Positions 6,782 through 14,261 of a stretch of 15,319 nt of DNA are shown here, in pieces. Every line of letters starts with the position of its first letter. The first letter of the stretch is position 1. The DNA lies in NCBI GenBank assembly GCA_030431085.1, contig JAUIJW010000029.1:1-15319 (forward strand), given 5' to 3'. A model generated the notes under the pieces. That model did not search any database. It saw only the letters and a list, made by a program, of their open reading frames with translations, and was not told the DNA's origin. Both the position numbers and the translations under genes were made by a program. This DNA comes from Bacteroidia bacterium. Lineage in GTDB: Bacteria > Bacteroidota > Bacteroidia > Flavobacteriales > Flavobacteriaceae.

Positions 6782-8569
6782 ATGCCAAGAGCAAAAAAAC
6801 TTAAAATAAATTTATTTAAATGGAGGTATAAACATATTTCCGAAATTCAATTTATTTACCTGCTAAGTATTTTGATTGGTTTTTTATCTGGACTGGGTAC
6901 AGTATTAATCAAAAACTTAACCTTTTTCATTAAGTGGTTGATTGATAGTAGTATATTTCACGATATTTCCATTGCATTTTATTTTTTACTACCCATTGAG
7001 GGTTTGGTAATTGTGTATTTAATTCAAAAATACATTTTAAAAAAGAAAGTGAGTCATGCCATACCCTCTGTATTATATTCTCTTTCTAAACGCAATGGTA
7101 TTATTGAAAAATATAAAATGTATGCATCTTTGATTACTGCACCCATCACTGTGGGCTTTGGAGGATCTGTGGGGTTACAAGGTCCGGCTATTAATACCGG
7201 GGCAGCGGTTGCTTCTAATATTGCAAAATACTTTCATACCAATCAAAAAACAAGAGTGCTATTAATTGGTTGCGCTACTGCTGGAGCGGTGTCGGCAATG
7301 TTTAAAGCCCCAATAGCGGCTATAGTATTTGCATTAGAAATTTTTAGTTTAGAGTTGGCCGTATTGTCTATCATACCCTTACTTTTGGCCTCTGTTTCGG
7401 CGATTATTACCTCGTATTTGTTTTTAGGAACCAATATTTTATTGCGATTTGATTTGCAAGATCCTTTTGTTATTCAAGATTTATTGTTTTACATAGGATT
7501 AGGAATAGGAACTGGTTTTGCATCGGTTTATTTTTCGAAAATATATTTTAAGATTACAAAAATATTTGAAAAGATTGATAATCAAATTTATCGGTTAATT
7601 ATTGGTGGAGTAGCCATTGGCACGATATTATTTTTTATTCCACCACTGTATGGAGAGGGATTTTCATTGATTAATAATTTACTTAGTGGAAATACTTTAG
7701 AGGCCATTGGTGAAGTTCCTTTTTTTCATGATGTTACAGATAGTATTTGGGCTGTAATAATCTTATTGGTTGGGATTACTATTTTTAAAGCTATCGCGAT
7801 GACAATTACTTTTGCCGCTGGCGGAGTAGGCGGAATCATAATTCCTACATTGGTTATGGGCAGTACTTTAGGCAATGTTTTTGCCAAAGTAATTAATAAT
7901 TTGGGGCTCGATTTTCAGGTATCAGAATCTAATTTTACCTTATTAGGAATGACTGGCCTGATGGCCGGAGTACTTCATGCACCTTTAACCCCAATATTTT
8001 TAATTGCCGAAATTACTGGTGGCTATGAGCTGTTTGTGCCATTAATGATTGTTTCTGCCATATCATTTGCATTGACACGGTATTATGTCTCCAATTCTAT
8101 CTATACGATGGAGTTAGCCAAGCGAGGAGAACTTATTACTCATGATAAGGATAAAAATGTTTTAATGAAGATGCAAATTCATAAAATTGTTGAAAGAAAT
8201 TTTATAACGATAAGTCCAGAAATGAATTTAGGCGAAATGCTCACGCAAGCTGTAACCCAATCGAATAGAAATATTTTTCCGGTGGTAGATGAGAATAATG
8301 AATTTTTAGGGATTACTTTACTGGATGATATTAGAAATATTATGTTTGATCAAAGTATGTACGAAAAAATTAGTGTTAGCGAAATCATGCACGCAGCACC
8401 TGATTTAATAGAATTAGAAAATGATTCTATGCATACAGTCATGAAAAAATTTAAGGAAAGTGGAGCCTGGAACCTACCCGTAACTAAAAAGGGTAAGTAC
8501 CATGGGTTTATTTCTAAATCGAAGTTATTGACAGCATATCGTCAAAAAATTATAGACGACACCTTATAA
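6782..8569 (+). CDS. CLC-family chloride channel/transporter with two CBS domains
   Basis: This 595-residue membrane protein has the full CLC core (about 20-435) and a cytoplasmic pair of CBS domains (about 466-522 and 534-590) that often sense nucleotides. CLC signatures are SHAIP (91-95), GFGGSVGLQGP (125-135), KAPIAAIVFALEI (175-187), GGVGGIIIPTLVMG (347-360) and the conserved Tyr415 in GGYELFVP. Compared with E. coli ClC-ec1, the gating Glu148 is Gln133 (codon CAA, 7178-7180), the internal proton Glu203 is Ile187, and the Ser107 position is His92. In ClC-ec1, neutralising either glutamate removes coupled proton transport, so a passive chloride pathway is predicted here. It is the third gene of the aspS operon and overlaps the convergent phosphodiesterase gene by 6 bases. 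Family assignment is secure; anion selectivity is not. Confidence 0.95.
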   Translation: MPRAKKLKINLFKWRYKHISEIQFIYLLSILIGFLSGLGTVLIKNLTFFIKWLIDSSIFHDISIAFYFLLPIEGLVIVYLIQKYILKKKVSHAIPSVLYSLSKRNGIIEKYKMYASLITAPITVGFGGSVGLQGPAINTGAAVASNIAKYFHTNQKTRVLLIGCATAGAVSAMFKAPIAAIVFALEIFSLELAVLSIIPLLLASVSAIITSYLFLGTNILLRFDLQDPFVIQDLLFYIGLGIGTGFASVYFSKIYFKITKIFEKIDNQIYRLIIGGVAIGTILFFIPPLYGEGFSLINNLLSGNTLEAIGEVPFFHDVTDSIWAVIILLVGITIFKAIAMTITFAAGGVGGIIIPTLVMGSTLGNVFAKVINNLGLDFQVSESNFTLLGMTGLMAGVLHAPLTPIFLIAEITGGYELFVPLMIVSAISFALTRYYVSNSIYTMELAKRGELITHDKDKNVLMKMQIHKIVERNFITISPEMNLGEMLTQAVTQSNRNIFPVVDENNEFLGITLLDDIRNIMFDQSMYEKISVSEIMHAAPDLIELENDSMHTVMKKFKESGAWNLPVTKKGKYHGFISKSKLLTAYRQKIIDDTL

Positions 8570-9493
8570 ATTTCTATCATTTAGAAATTGTATCACTTGA
8601 TCTGGGAAATCGGTAAAAATACCATCTAAATGAGCCTCTAAAAAACCTTGTTGAAGCATGGCTTCAAAAGATTTAAAATACCCAAGAGCATCTGCTCTAA
8701 ACGTGTAAGCATGAACTTTTAAGTTTAAACCATGCGCTATCTTTACAAGATTGGAATAGTTAATAGTACCCTTTTTAGTTTTGGTATAAATTAATGCTAT
8801 AGAGGGCCCAATGGCATCGGCATAAGAGGCAACATTACGAATATCAGTTTGACTTAAAGGAATTTCTGTAAGCTGGGTTAGATTTAACATCGAGTTTAAA
8901 TCAAATCGAATGCGTTTGAGTTCTTTAATATCAAAACACTGTAATACACATAAGTCATCTTTATTGAGATAATTATATGATGCTAAAATATTAAGCACAA
9001 TACGGCTGATGTCTTTTCCGTGTTTTAAATGAAATTCTGGATTTTTAATTTCGGGATAAATACCAATATTTTTGCCTGTACTTTTATTTAACCCCTGAAT
9101 TAATTCTATTTCTTCTTGCAAAGAGTGGAGCCCAAAACGGCCCCTATTTATGGGAAACCGATTAGGATAGACCGCTTTTTTTGTGGAGGTATTGAAACGT
9201 TCGGTAACCTCGAGTGTTTTAATGTCTTCATAAGTAAAATCCATCACATAAAACCTACCATCTGCTCTGGCTCTATGTGGAAACAATTCGGCCACATTAG
9301 TAACATCATCCAAATAAATATCATGAATAACAACAGGAACATCATCTTTAGTAAGCACTAAATCTTGTTCAATATAATCTGCTCCCATTTGGTAAGCCAT
9401 AACTTTAGAAGTAAGAGTATGTTCTGGTAAATAGCCTGAGGCACCTCGATGAGCAATGACTATCTTTTGGCGTTGAGCTTGAGAGAATCGCAT
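8564..9493 (-). CDS. glpQ: Glycerophosphodiester phosphodiesterase, GlpQ-type, no signal peptide
   Basis: The enzyme hydrolyses glycerophosphodiesters from phospholipid breakdown to glycerol 3-phosphate and an alcohol. It is a TIM-barrel protein of 309 residues. Active-site elements are AHRGASG (His15, Arg16), IEQD (Glu42, Asp44) and VVIHD (His57). The segment LDDVTNVAELFPHRARADGRFYVMDFT closely follows E. coli GlpQ in type, which places it in the GlpQ branch and not the UgpQ branch. The chain starts only 14 residues before the catalytic His, with no hydrophobic leader, so unlike E. coli GlpQ it should be cytoplasmic unless the start is wrong; no ATG is seen further upstream in frame. The gene is transcribed alone, convergent with the CLC gene, whose last 6 bases it overlaps. 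Confidence 0.92.
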   Translation of the reverse strand: MRFSQAQRQKIVIAHRGASGYLPEHTLTSKVMAYQMGADYIEQDLVLTKDDVPVVIHDIYLDDVTNVAELFPHRARADGRFYVMDFTYEDIKTLEVTERFNTSTKKAVYPNRFPINRGRFGLHSLQEEIELIQGLNKSTGKNIGIYPEIKNPEFHLKHGKDISRIVLNILASYNYLNKDDLCVLQCFDIKELKRIRFDLNSMLNLTQLTEIPLSQTDIRNVASYADAIGPSIALIYTKTKKGTINYSNLVKIAHGLNLKVHAYTFRADALGYFKSFEAMLQQGFLEAHLDGIFTDFPDQVIQFLNDRNL

Positions 9494-9580
9494 CTTAAAG
9501 AAATAAAAATTAAAAGAATTGTAAAATAATAAACACTTAAATTCTATGGTTTTAATACTATTTAAAGGTAGTAAAATTTG

Positions 9581-9588
9581 TAAATTTG
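9581..9588 (+). promoter_or_regulatory. -7 element TAAATTTG before the small membrane protein gene
   Basis: TAAATTTGCAG matches the -7 consensus TAnnTTTG and is identical over its core to the aspS element. It lies 17 bases before the ATG at 9606, predicting a very short leader. A TTG at the usual -33 distance is not seen. The element sits in the 112-base divergent region upstream of the phosphodiesterase gene; I see no clear matching element for that gene. Confidence 0.45.
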
Positions 9589-9605
9589 CAGTCTAATTTA
9601 ATCTG

Positions 9606-9821
9606 ATGAAATCGTTAATTAAAGTCTTGTTTTTTGTCATTTTGGCGATGATTGCTTTTGGGTTTTATATTAAAACTACCGGAGGACTATCTGGAGATAA
9701 ATGGATAGGCTTTGGTGTATTGGCTTTGGCTTTTATTTTAATGCCTTTATTTATTTATCATCGCTATAAGGATAAAAACTTACGGGATTATTCGTTTAAA
9801 AAGAAAGACAACGAAGATTAG
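9606..9821 (+). CDS. Small two-helix membrane protein of unknown function
   Basis: The 71-residue product has two hydrophobic helices (about 4-22 and 32-50) joined by a short polar loop (KTTGGLSGDKW) and a charged C-terminal tail rich in Lys and Asp (HRYKDKNLRDYSFKKKDNED). Basic residues after the second helix suggest that both ends face the cytoplasm. I do not recognise a named family and no catalytic residues are visible. It has its own -7 element and a sensible ATG, and the hydrophobic pattern is coding-like, so it is probably real. Its TAG stop overlaps the tadA stop on the other strand by 4 bases. Confidence 0.75.
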   Translation: MKSLIKVLFFVILAMIAFGFYIKTTGGLSGDKWIGFGVLALAFILMPLFIYHRYKDKNLRDYSFKKKDNED

Positions 9822-10270
9822 TTCAAATTTCTTTTTTCGATAAAAAATTTGTTGAGTATAGTACGACACTCTTTTTCAAGAACACCGCTAACTACTTTGG
9901 TTTTAGGGTGCAAGGTGGTGTTATAATGTTGAAAGCCTCTGTTTTTATCGGAAGCTCCAAAAACAATTTTCCCTATTTGAGTCCAATAACTTGCTCCCGC
10001 ACACATTTGGCAGGGCTCTAAGGTTACATACAAAGTGCATTCATTTAGATATTTACCACCAAGAAAATCGGCAGCAGCAGTAAACGCTTGCATTTCTGCA
10101 TGTGCAGTTACATCATTAAGAGATTCTGTAAGATTATGTGCCCTTGCAATAATTTTATCTTGAATAACAATAACAGCACCAACGGGAACTTCATCTTTTT
10201 CGTAAGCCAGTTCTGCTTCTTGCAAGGCTTTTCTCATAAAATAATCATCGTTAAAAGGGTATTCCATCAT
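9818..10270 (-). CDS. tadA: tRNA-specific adenosine deaminase TadA
   Basis: TadA converts adenosine 34 to inosine in the anticodon of tRNA(Arg), allowing one tRNA to read several codons. The 150-residue chain carries the zinc deaminase signature: HAE at 57-59 (zinc His57 and proton-shuttling Glu59) and PCQMC at 86-90 (zinc Cys87 and Cys90). VPVGAVIV and HNLTESLNDVTAHAE are typical of the tRNA branch. Length fits Bacteroidota TadA. Two adjacent ATG codons (10268-10270 and 10265-10267) could start it; the first lies one base after the murI stop, so the two genes form an operon, probably with coupled translation. Guanine deaminases share this fold, but the motif context favours TadA. Confidence 0.93.
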   Translation of the reverse strand: MMEYPFNDDYFMRKALQEAELAYEKDEVPVGAVIVIQDKIIARAHNLTESLNDVTAHAEMQAFTAAADFLGGKYLNECTLYVTLEPCQMCAGASYWTQIGKIVFGASDKNRGFQHYNTTLHPKTKVVSGVLEKECRTILNKFFIEKRNLN

Positions 10271-10271
10271 A

Positions 10272-11060
10272 TTAAAAGTCTATTTGTTGCGCAGTAAATT
10301 CTTTGTTGATCGTTTTTAGAATAGATTGAAATACGGTTGGATTGATATTGGTATAAAATTGTTGAGTGTTTATTGGCGAAATTGTTTGAATGAGTTGCTC
10401 CTGTTCTAAAATAACCTTGGTTTGCCGCGCAATAGCCTCACCAGAATCTAACACCTTAACTTTTGACCCCACAATGGCTTCAATCTGAGGTTTAATCAAA
10501 GGATAATGGGTACACCCTAAAACCAAATGATCTATATTTTTACCCAACATGGGGTCAAGATATTGATGCAATAAACTCGTCATGTCTTCAGAATATGTTT
10601 TACCCTTTTCAATTAAAGACACTAATCCTTCTCCCACTTGATGGATCACCTCAACACCTTGAGCAAACTTTTGAGAGGTCTCGTGTAATAAATTACTTTT
10701 TAAAGTACCATTAGTGGCTAAAATGCCAACAACTTTAGTTTTAGAATTTAGTGCTGCTGGTTTAATAGCCGGTTGTACCCTAATAAATGGGATAGGATAT
10801 TTCTTTCTTAATTCAGCTACGGCATTGGTTGAGGCGGTATTACAGGCCACAATTATTAGTTTACAACGGTGTTTTAACAAAAATTCTGTATTTTTTATAC
10901 TAAGATCAACGATATGTTCTTGAGTTTTTTCACCGTAAGGAGCATTTTTACTATCGGCCAAATAAATCACACTTTCATTCGGTAAAAGCCGATGTACCTC
11001 GCGATAAATAGTGATACCACCAACACCAGAGTCAAACATGCCAATTGGTCGATCTTTCAT
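10272..11060 (-). CDS. murI: Glutamate racemase MurI
   Basis: MurI makes D-glutamate from L-glutamate for peptidoglycan precursors in the cytoplasm. The 262 residues match the usual family length. Both catalytic cysteines are present: Cys73 in ACNTAST and Cys183 in GCTHYPL. The substrate-binding segments FDSGVGG (9-15) and NAPYGEK (39-45) are intact. The ATG at 11058-11060 is 37 bases from a -7 element on the same strand. It is the first gene of a two-gene unit with tadA, one base away, and is divergent from dxs. Nothing in the sequence points to special regulation. Confidence 0.96.
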   Translation of the reverse strand: MKDRPIGMFDSGVGGITIYREVHRLLPNESVIYLADSKNAPYGEKTQEHIVDLSIKNTEFLLKHRCKLIIVACNTASTNAVAELRKKYPIPFIRVQPAIKPAALNSKTKVVGILATNGTLKSNLLHETSQKFAQGVEVIHQVGEGLVSLIEKGKTYSEDMTSLLHQYLDPMLGKNIDHLVLGCTHYPLIKPQIEAIVGSKVKVLDSGEAIARQTKVILEQEQLIQTISPINTQQFYTNINPTVFQSILKTINKEFTAQQIDF

Positions 11061-11083
11061 AGTTAAATCGATAGTAAATATTG

Positions 11084-11091
11084 TATTTTTG
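11084..11091 (+). promoter_or_regulatory. -7 element TATTTTTG before dxs
   Basis: TATTTTTG matches TAnnTTTG and lies 31 bases before the GTG start of dxs, predicting a leader of about 25 bases. The -33 region has no TTG. The element is only 6 bases from the opposing murI element, so the two initiation sites face each other. Confidence 0.35.
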
Positions 11092-11097
11092 TTAGTT

Positions 11098-11105
11098 CAA
11101 ATATA
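11098..11105 (-). promoter_or_regulatory. -7 element TATATTTG before murI
   Basis: The minus strand reads TATATTTG, matching TAnnTTTG, and would start transcription near 11091, about 30 bases before the murI ATG. It faces the dxs element at 11084-11091 in the 62-base gap between the two divergent genes. Confidence 0.35.
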
Positions 11106-11122
11106 AATGGACTTCTTAGTTT

Positions 11123-12901
11123 GTGAAAAAAAATCTTCTACAACATATCAACAATGTATCTGATTTAAGATTGCTAAAAATAGAAGATTTACCCTTTTTA
11201 GCCCAAAACATTAGGGCTTTTATCATTGATGTTGTTTCTGAAAAAAAAGGACATCTTGGAGCGAGTTTAGGTGTTGTTGAACTAACCATTGCTTTACATT
11301 ATATTTTTGATACACCTCATGATAACTTGGTTTGGGATGTGGGGCATCAGGCTTATCCACATAAAATACTTACCGGACGTAAAAACGAGTTTCACACCAA
11401 CAGACAATATGGTGGTATTTCTGGTTTTCCTAAAAGAGATGAAAGTATTTTTGATGCTTTTGGAGTAGGACATTCTTCTACTTCTATTTCTGCTACTTTA
11501 GGAATGGCCATTGCTTCGAGACTAAATGGTAATATTACGAAACATCATATTGCAGTGATTGGAGACGCCAGTATAGCAAGTGGTATGGCGTTTGAAGGAC
11601 TAAATCATTCAGGAGTGGCAAAATCAAATGTGCTAATTATTCTTAATGATAATGAAATGGGAATAGACCCTAATGTAGGGGCGCTTAAAGAGTATCTTAC
11701 TGCTGTTAAAAAAGGAGAAGATATCGGCAAGAAAAATATTTTTGAAGCACTAAATTTTAGATATTTTGGACCAGTAGATGGCCATGATTTAGATCGGTTA
11801 CTTAAGGTGTTAGAGCAATTGAAACATATTCAAGGGCCAAAATTTTTACATGTCATCACCAAAAAGGGAAAAGGTTTATCCTTAGCCGAAAAAAATCAAA
11901 TTACCTATCATGCTCCGGGTAATTTTAACAAAATTACTGGAGAAATTATTGCTACAAACGAGACAAATTTACCGCCAAAATATCAAGATGTTTTTGGGTT
12001 AACTTTGGTAGAACTGGCCAAAAGCAATACTAAAATTATTGGTATAACTCCAGCCATGCCTACTGGCAGCTCTTTAAAATATATGATTAAAGCAATGCCA
12101 GAAAGGGCATTTGATGTGGGTATTGCAGAACAGCACGCGGTTACATTATCGGCTGGTATGGCAAGTCAAGGTAGTATTCCGTATTGCGTAGTATACTCTA
12201 CTTTTTTACAACGGGCCTACGACCAAGTTATTCATGATGTGGCCTTGCAGAAGCTACCGGTAATTTTTTGTATTGATAGAGCTGGCCTAGTTGGTGAAGA
12301 CGGTCCAACTCATCATGGTGTTTTTGATATAGCTTATCTAAGACTTATTCCAAACATGGTAATTTTTGTACCGATGAATGAAATGGAGCTGAGAAATATG
12401 ATGTACACGGCACAGAGAGGAATAGATTTTCCATTGGCTATACGATACCCTAGAGGACGAGGTAACAATGTTAAATGGCAACAGAAGTTTAAAGCAATTA
12501 GCTTTGGAAAAGGAGAACAGATTATTGATGGTAAACGCATAGCCATACTGGCAATTGGGCCAATTGTAGAAACAGCTAAAGCGGCCATAGAGTCTTTTGA
12601 AAGCAAACAAATAGGCTTATATAATATGAGGTTCGTAAAACCTTTAGATGAAAACTTACTACACCAAATATTTAAAAAATACGATAAACTAATTACCATA
12701 GAAGATGGCACAATTATTGGTGGATTTGGAAGTGCTGTGATTGAATTTGCTAACCAGAACAACTATGGTCATCATAAAATTAAGATTTTAGGAATACCTG
12801 ATAATTTTGTGACTCATGGCGATATGGATTGCTTATTAAAAGAAGTGGGTTTAGATATTGTATCTATCAAAAAGCAAATACAATTATTGTTGGATAATTA
12901 A
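11123..12901 (+). CDS. dxs: 1-deoxy-D-xylulose-5-phosphate synthase
   Basis: Dxs condenses pyruvate and glyceraldehyde 3-phosphate, using thiamine diphosphate, in the first step of the MEP isoprenoid pathway. At 592 residues it is slightly shorter than E. coli Dxs. Key elements in order are GHQAYPHKILTGR (74-86, with His75), the cofactor segment GDASIASGMAFEGLNHSG ending in NDNEMG (147-180), the catalytic Glu336 in AEQHAVTLSAGMA, and the pyrimidine-domain segment DRAGLVGEDGPTHHG (385-399). The GDA in place of the usual GDG at the start of the cofactor motif is a mild variation. The start is GTG at 11123; the first in-frame ATG is far inside the conserved core. It is transcribed alone or with the following outer-membrane gene. 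Confidence 0.96.
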   Translation: MKKNLLQHINNVSDLRLLKIEDLPFLAQNIRAFIIDVVSEKKGHLGASLGVVELTIALHYIFDTPHDNLVWDVGHQAYPHKILTGRKNEFHTNRQYGGISGFPKRDESIFDAFGVGHSSTSISATLGMAIASRLNGNITKHHIAVIGDASIASGMAFEGLNHSGVAKSNVLIILNDNEMGIDPNVGALKEYLTAVKKGEDIGKKNIFEALNFRYFGPVDGHDLDRLLKVLEQLKHIQGPKFLHVITKKGKGLSLAEKNQITYHAPGNFNKITGEIIATNETNLPPKYQDVFGLTLVELAKSNTKIIGITPAMPTGSSLKYMIKAMPERAFDVGIAEQHAVTLSAGMASQGSIPYCVVYSTFLQRAYDQVIHDVALQKLPVIFCIDRAGLVGEDGPTHHGVFDIAYLRLIPNMVIFVPMNEMELRNMMYTAQRGIDFPLAIRYPRGRGNNVKWQQKFKAISFGKGEQIIDGKRIAILAIGPIVETAKAAIESFESKQIGLYNMRFVKPLDENLLHQIFKKYDKLITIEDGTIIGGFGSAVIEFANQNNYGHHKIKILGIPDNFVTHGDMDCLLKEVGLDIVSIKKQIQLLLDN

Positions 12902-12920
12902 TAGAGGCTTGATACTTTTG
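12890..12920 (+). promoter_or_regulatory. Bacteroidota promoter before the DUF3078 gene
   Basis: TTG at 12890-12892 and TACTTTTG at 12913-12920 are separated by 20 bases, fitting the TTG - about 19 - TAnnTTTG pattern of the primary Bacteroidota sigma factor. This is the most complete promoter in the window. The -33 part lies within the last codons of dxs. Transcription would start near 12926 and give a leader of about 58 bases. Confidence 0.5.
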
Positions 12921-12948
12921 TAAAAAAGAAAGAATCTATTAAAAAGTG

Positions 12949-12966
12949 TTATTAATTTTTTAATAA
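12949..12966 (+). repeat. AT-only inverted repeat in the DUF3078 leader
   Basis: TTATTAA and TTAATAA flank a TTTT loop in a perfect 7-base-pair inverted repeat, 17 bases before the ATG. With only A-T pairs it would be a weak hairpin and is not a convincing terminator. A short AAGTGTT repeat lies on either side. It may simply reflect AT-rich sequence. Confidence 0.25.
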
Positions 12967-12983
12967 AGTGTTTAACTACCTCA

Positions 12984-14261
12984 ATGAGAATCTACTTATC
13001 GATATTTATCGGAGTTTTAAGTATAATGTGTGTTCAAGCTCAGGTCGAACCACCTCAACCGCAAACTAAAAGTATTGATACGTTAGAAACCACCACCAAA
13101 TTAAACAATATTACCAATCTAACTTCTACAGATACCATCTATGTTCATCAGGAATTAGACTCAACCAAAATAGAAAAGCTGGTGCGTATTAAGCAGTCTT
13201 TATTAGACTCTTTACTTACTCCTTATTATGATATTACTTATGATACGGTGGCCAAAGATTCTATCTTTAAGCCTAAATTTAGAATGGTTGTAGACGATAT
13301 AAAACAAGACACTATGTACGTGTCTTTGCCAAAACTAAGAAGGTATATTAGGGCTAAGAAAATTTATAGATTTGATACATTAGAAATTAAACAACCTGTT
13401 ACTTATAGAATTAGAAGGTTAAAAAAGGCGCAAGAACCTGTATGGTGGAAACGTGAAAATAAAATAGGTTTAACCATTAACGAATCTGCTTTTGTAAATT
13501 GGAGTGCCGGGGGGGAGAACAATATTTCTGGTGTTTTACATTTTTCAATGATAAGAAAGTTTCAAAAACTATATACTTTATGGAATAATGAAATTTTTGT
13601 AAACTACGGGTTAAATCATAATGAAGAAAATGGTCTAAGAAAAACGGATGATAAGGTTATTATTAACTCAACGTTCGGTTACCGTAGAGATACCGTATCT
13701 CACTGGTATTATTCTGTAAAATTTAATTTTAATACACAGCTTACAGATGGGTTTAAGTATCCGGATACGGATAACCCAATTTCTAGGTTTTTTGCACCAG
13801 CTTATTTGTATTTTGGTGCGGGGTCTGAGTATAATTTAAAAAAGGAAAAATTATCGGTATATCTATCACCACTAACGCTAAAGTCAACATTTGTATTTGA
13901 TAATAAACTGTCTGAAGACGGTGCATTTGGTGTTACACCAGGTGACAGGGCGAGGCATGAATTTGGTGTATTGGTAGAAGGGTCATGGGAAAAGGTGGTG
14001 TTCGAAAATATAACCATGAACAATAGGCTTTCTTTGTATACAGATTATTTAAACGATTTCGGAAATGTAGATGTAGATTGGTTACTCAACTTTAACCTTA
14101 AGGTCAATAAGTGGATTAAGGCTAATGTAGGAACACAATTGGTGTACGATGATGATGTCAAGTTTAAAAAAGATACGAACGGAAACGGCCAGTTAGAAAC
14201 GTTGGGTGCTCGAGTACAGTTTAAACAGGTTTTAAATGTAGGGGTGGCGTTTTCTTTTTAA
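12984..14261 (+). CDS. DUF3078 family outer-membrane protein
   Basis: The 425-residue protein starts with a Sec signal peptide (MRIYLSIFIGVLSIMCVQAQ, cleavage near residue 19). About 130 residues of polar, Asp/Thr/Lys-rich sequence with repeated DT and DS pairs follow. The C-terminal 270 residues alternate in the manner of an outer-membrane beta barrel, beginning WWKRENKIGLTINESAFVNWSAGGENN, the hallmark of DUF3078, and ending with an aromatic C-terminal strand (NVGVAFSF). The function of DUF3078 is unknown; its barrel suggests an outer-membrane location. It has its own promoter after dxs, and its TAA stop overlaps the stop of the convergent dGTPase gene by 4 bases. Confidence 0.9.
   Translation: MRIYLSIFIGVLSIMCVQAQVEPPQPQTKSIDTLETTTKLNNITNLTSTDTIYVHQELDSTKIEKLVRIKQSLLDSLLTPYYDITYDTVAKDSIFKPKFRMVVDDIKQDTMYVSLPKLRRYIRAKKIYRFDTLEIKQPVTYRIRRLKKAQEPVWWKRENKIGLTINESAFVNWSAGGENNISGVLHFSMIRKFQKLYTLWNNEIFVNYGLNHNEENGLRKTDDKVIINSTFGYRRDTVSHWYYSVKFNFNTQLTDGFKYPDTDNPISRFFAPAYLYFGAGSEYNLKKEKLSVYLSPLTLKSTFVFDNKLSEDGAFGVTPGDRARHEFGVLVEGSWEKVVFENITMNNRLSLYTDYLNDFGNVDVDWLLNFNLKVNKWIKANVGTQLVYDDDVKFKKDTNGNGQLETLGARVQFKQVLNVGVAFSF

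Noticed and set aside
9494..9605. Promoter for the phosphodiesterase gene
   Set aside because: The minus strand has only imperfect matches such as TACCTTTA and no supporting -33 sequence.
12334..12762. 142-codon open frame antisense to dxs
   Set aside because: It mirrors conserved Dxs coding sequence; open antisense frames are expected there and no start signal supports it.
12949..12966. Inverted repeat after dxs as a rho-independent terminator
   Set aside because: The stem has no G-C pairs and the repeat sits downstream of a good promoter for the next gene, so it would stop that transcript.
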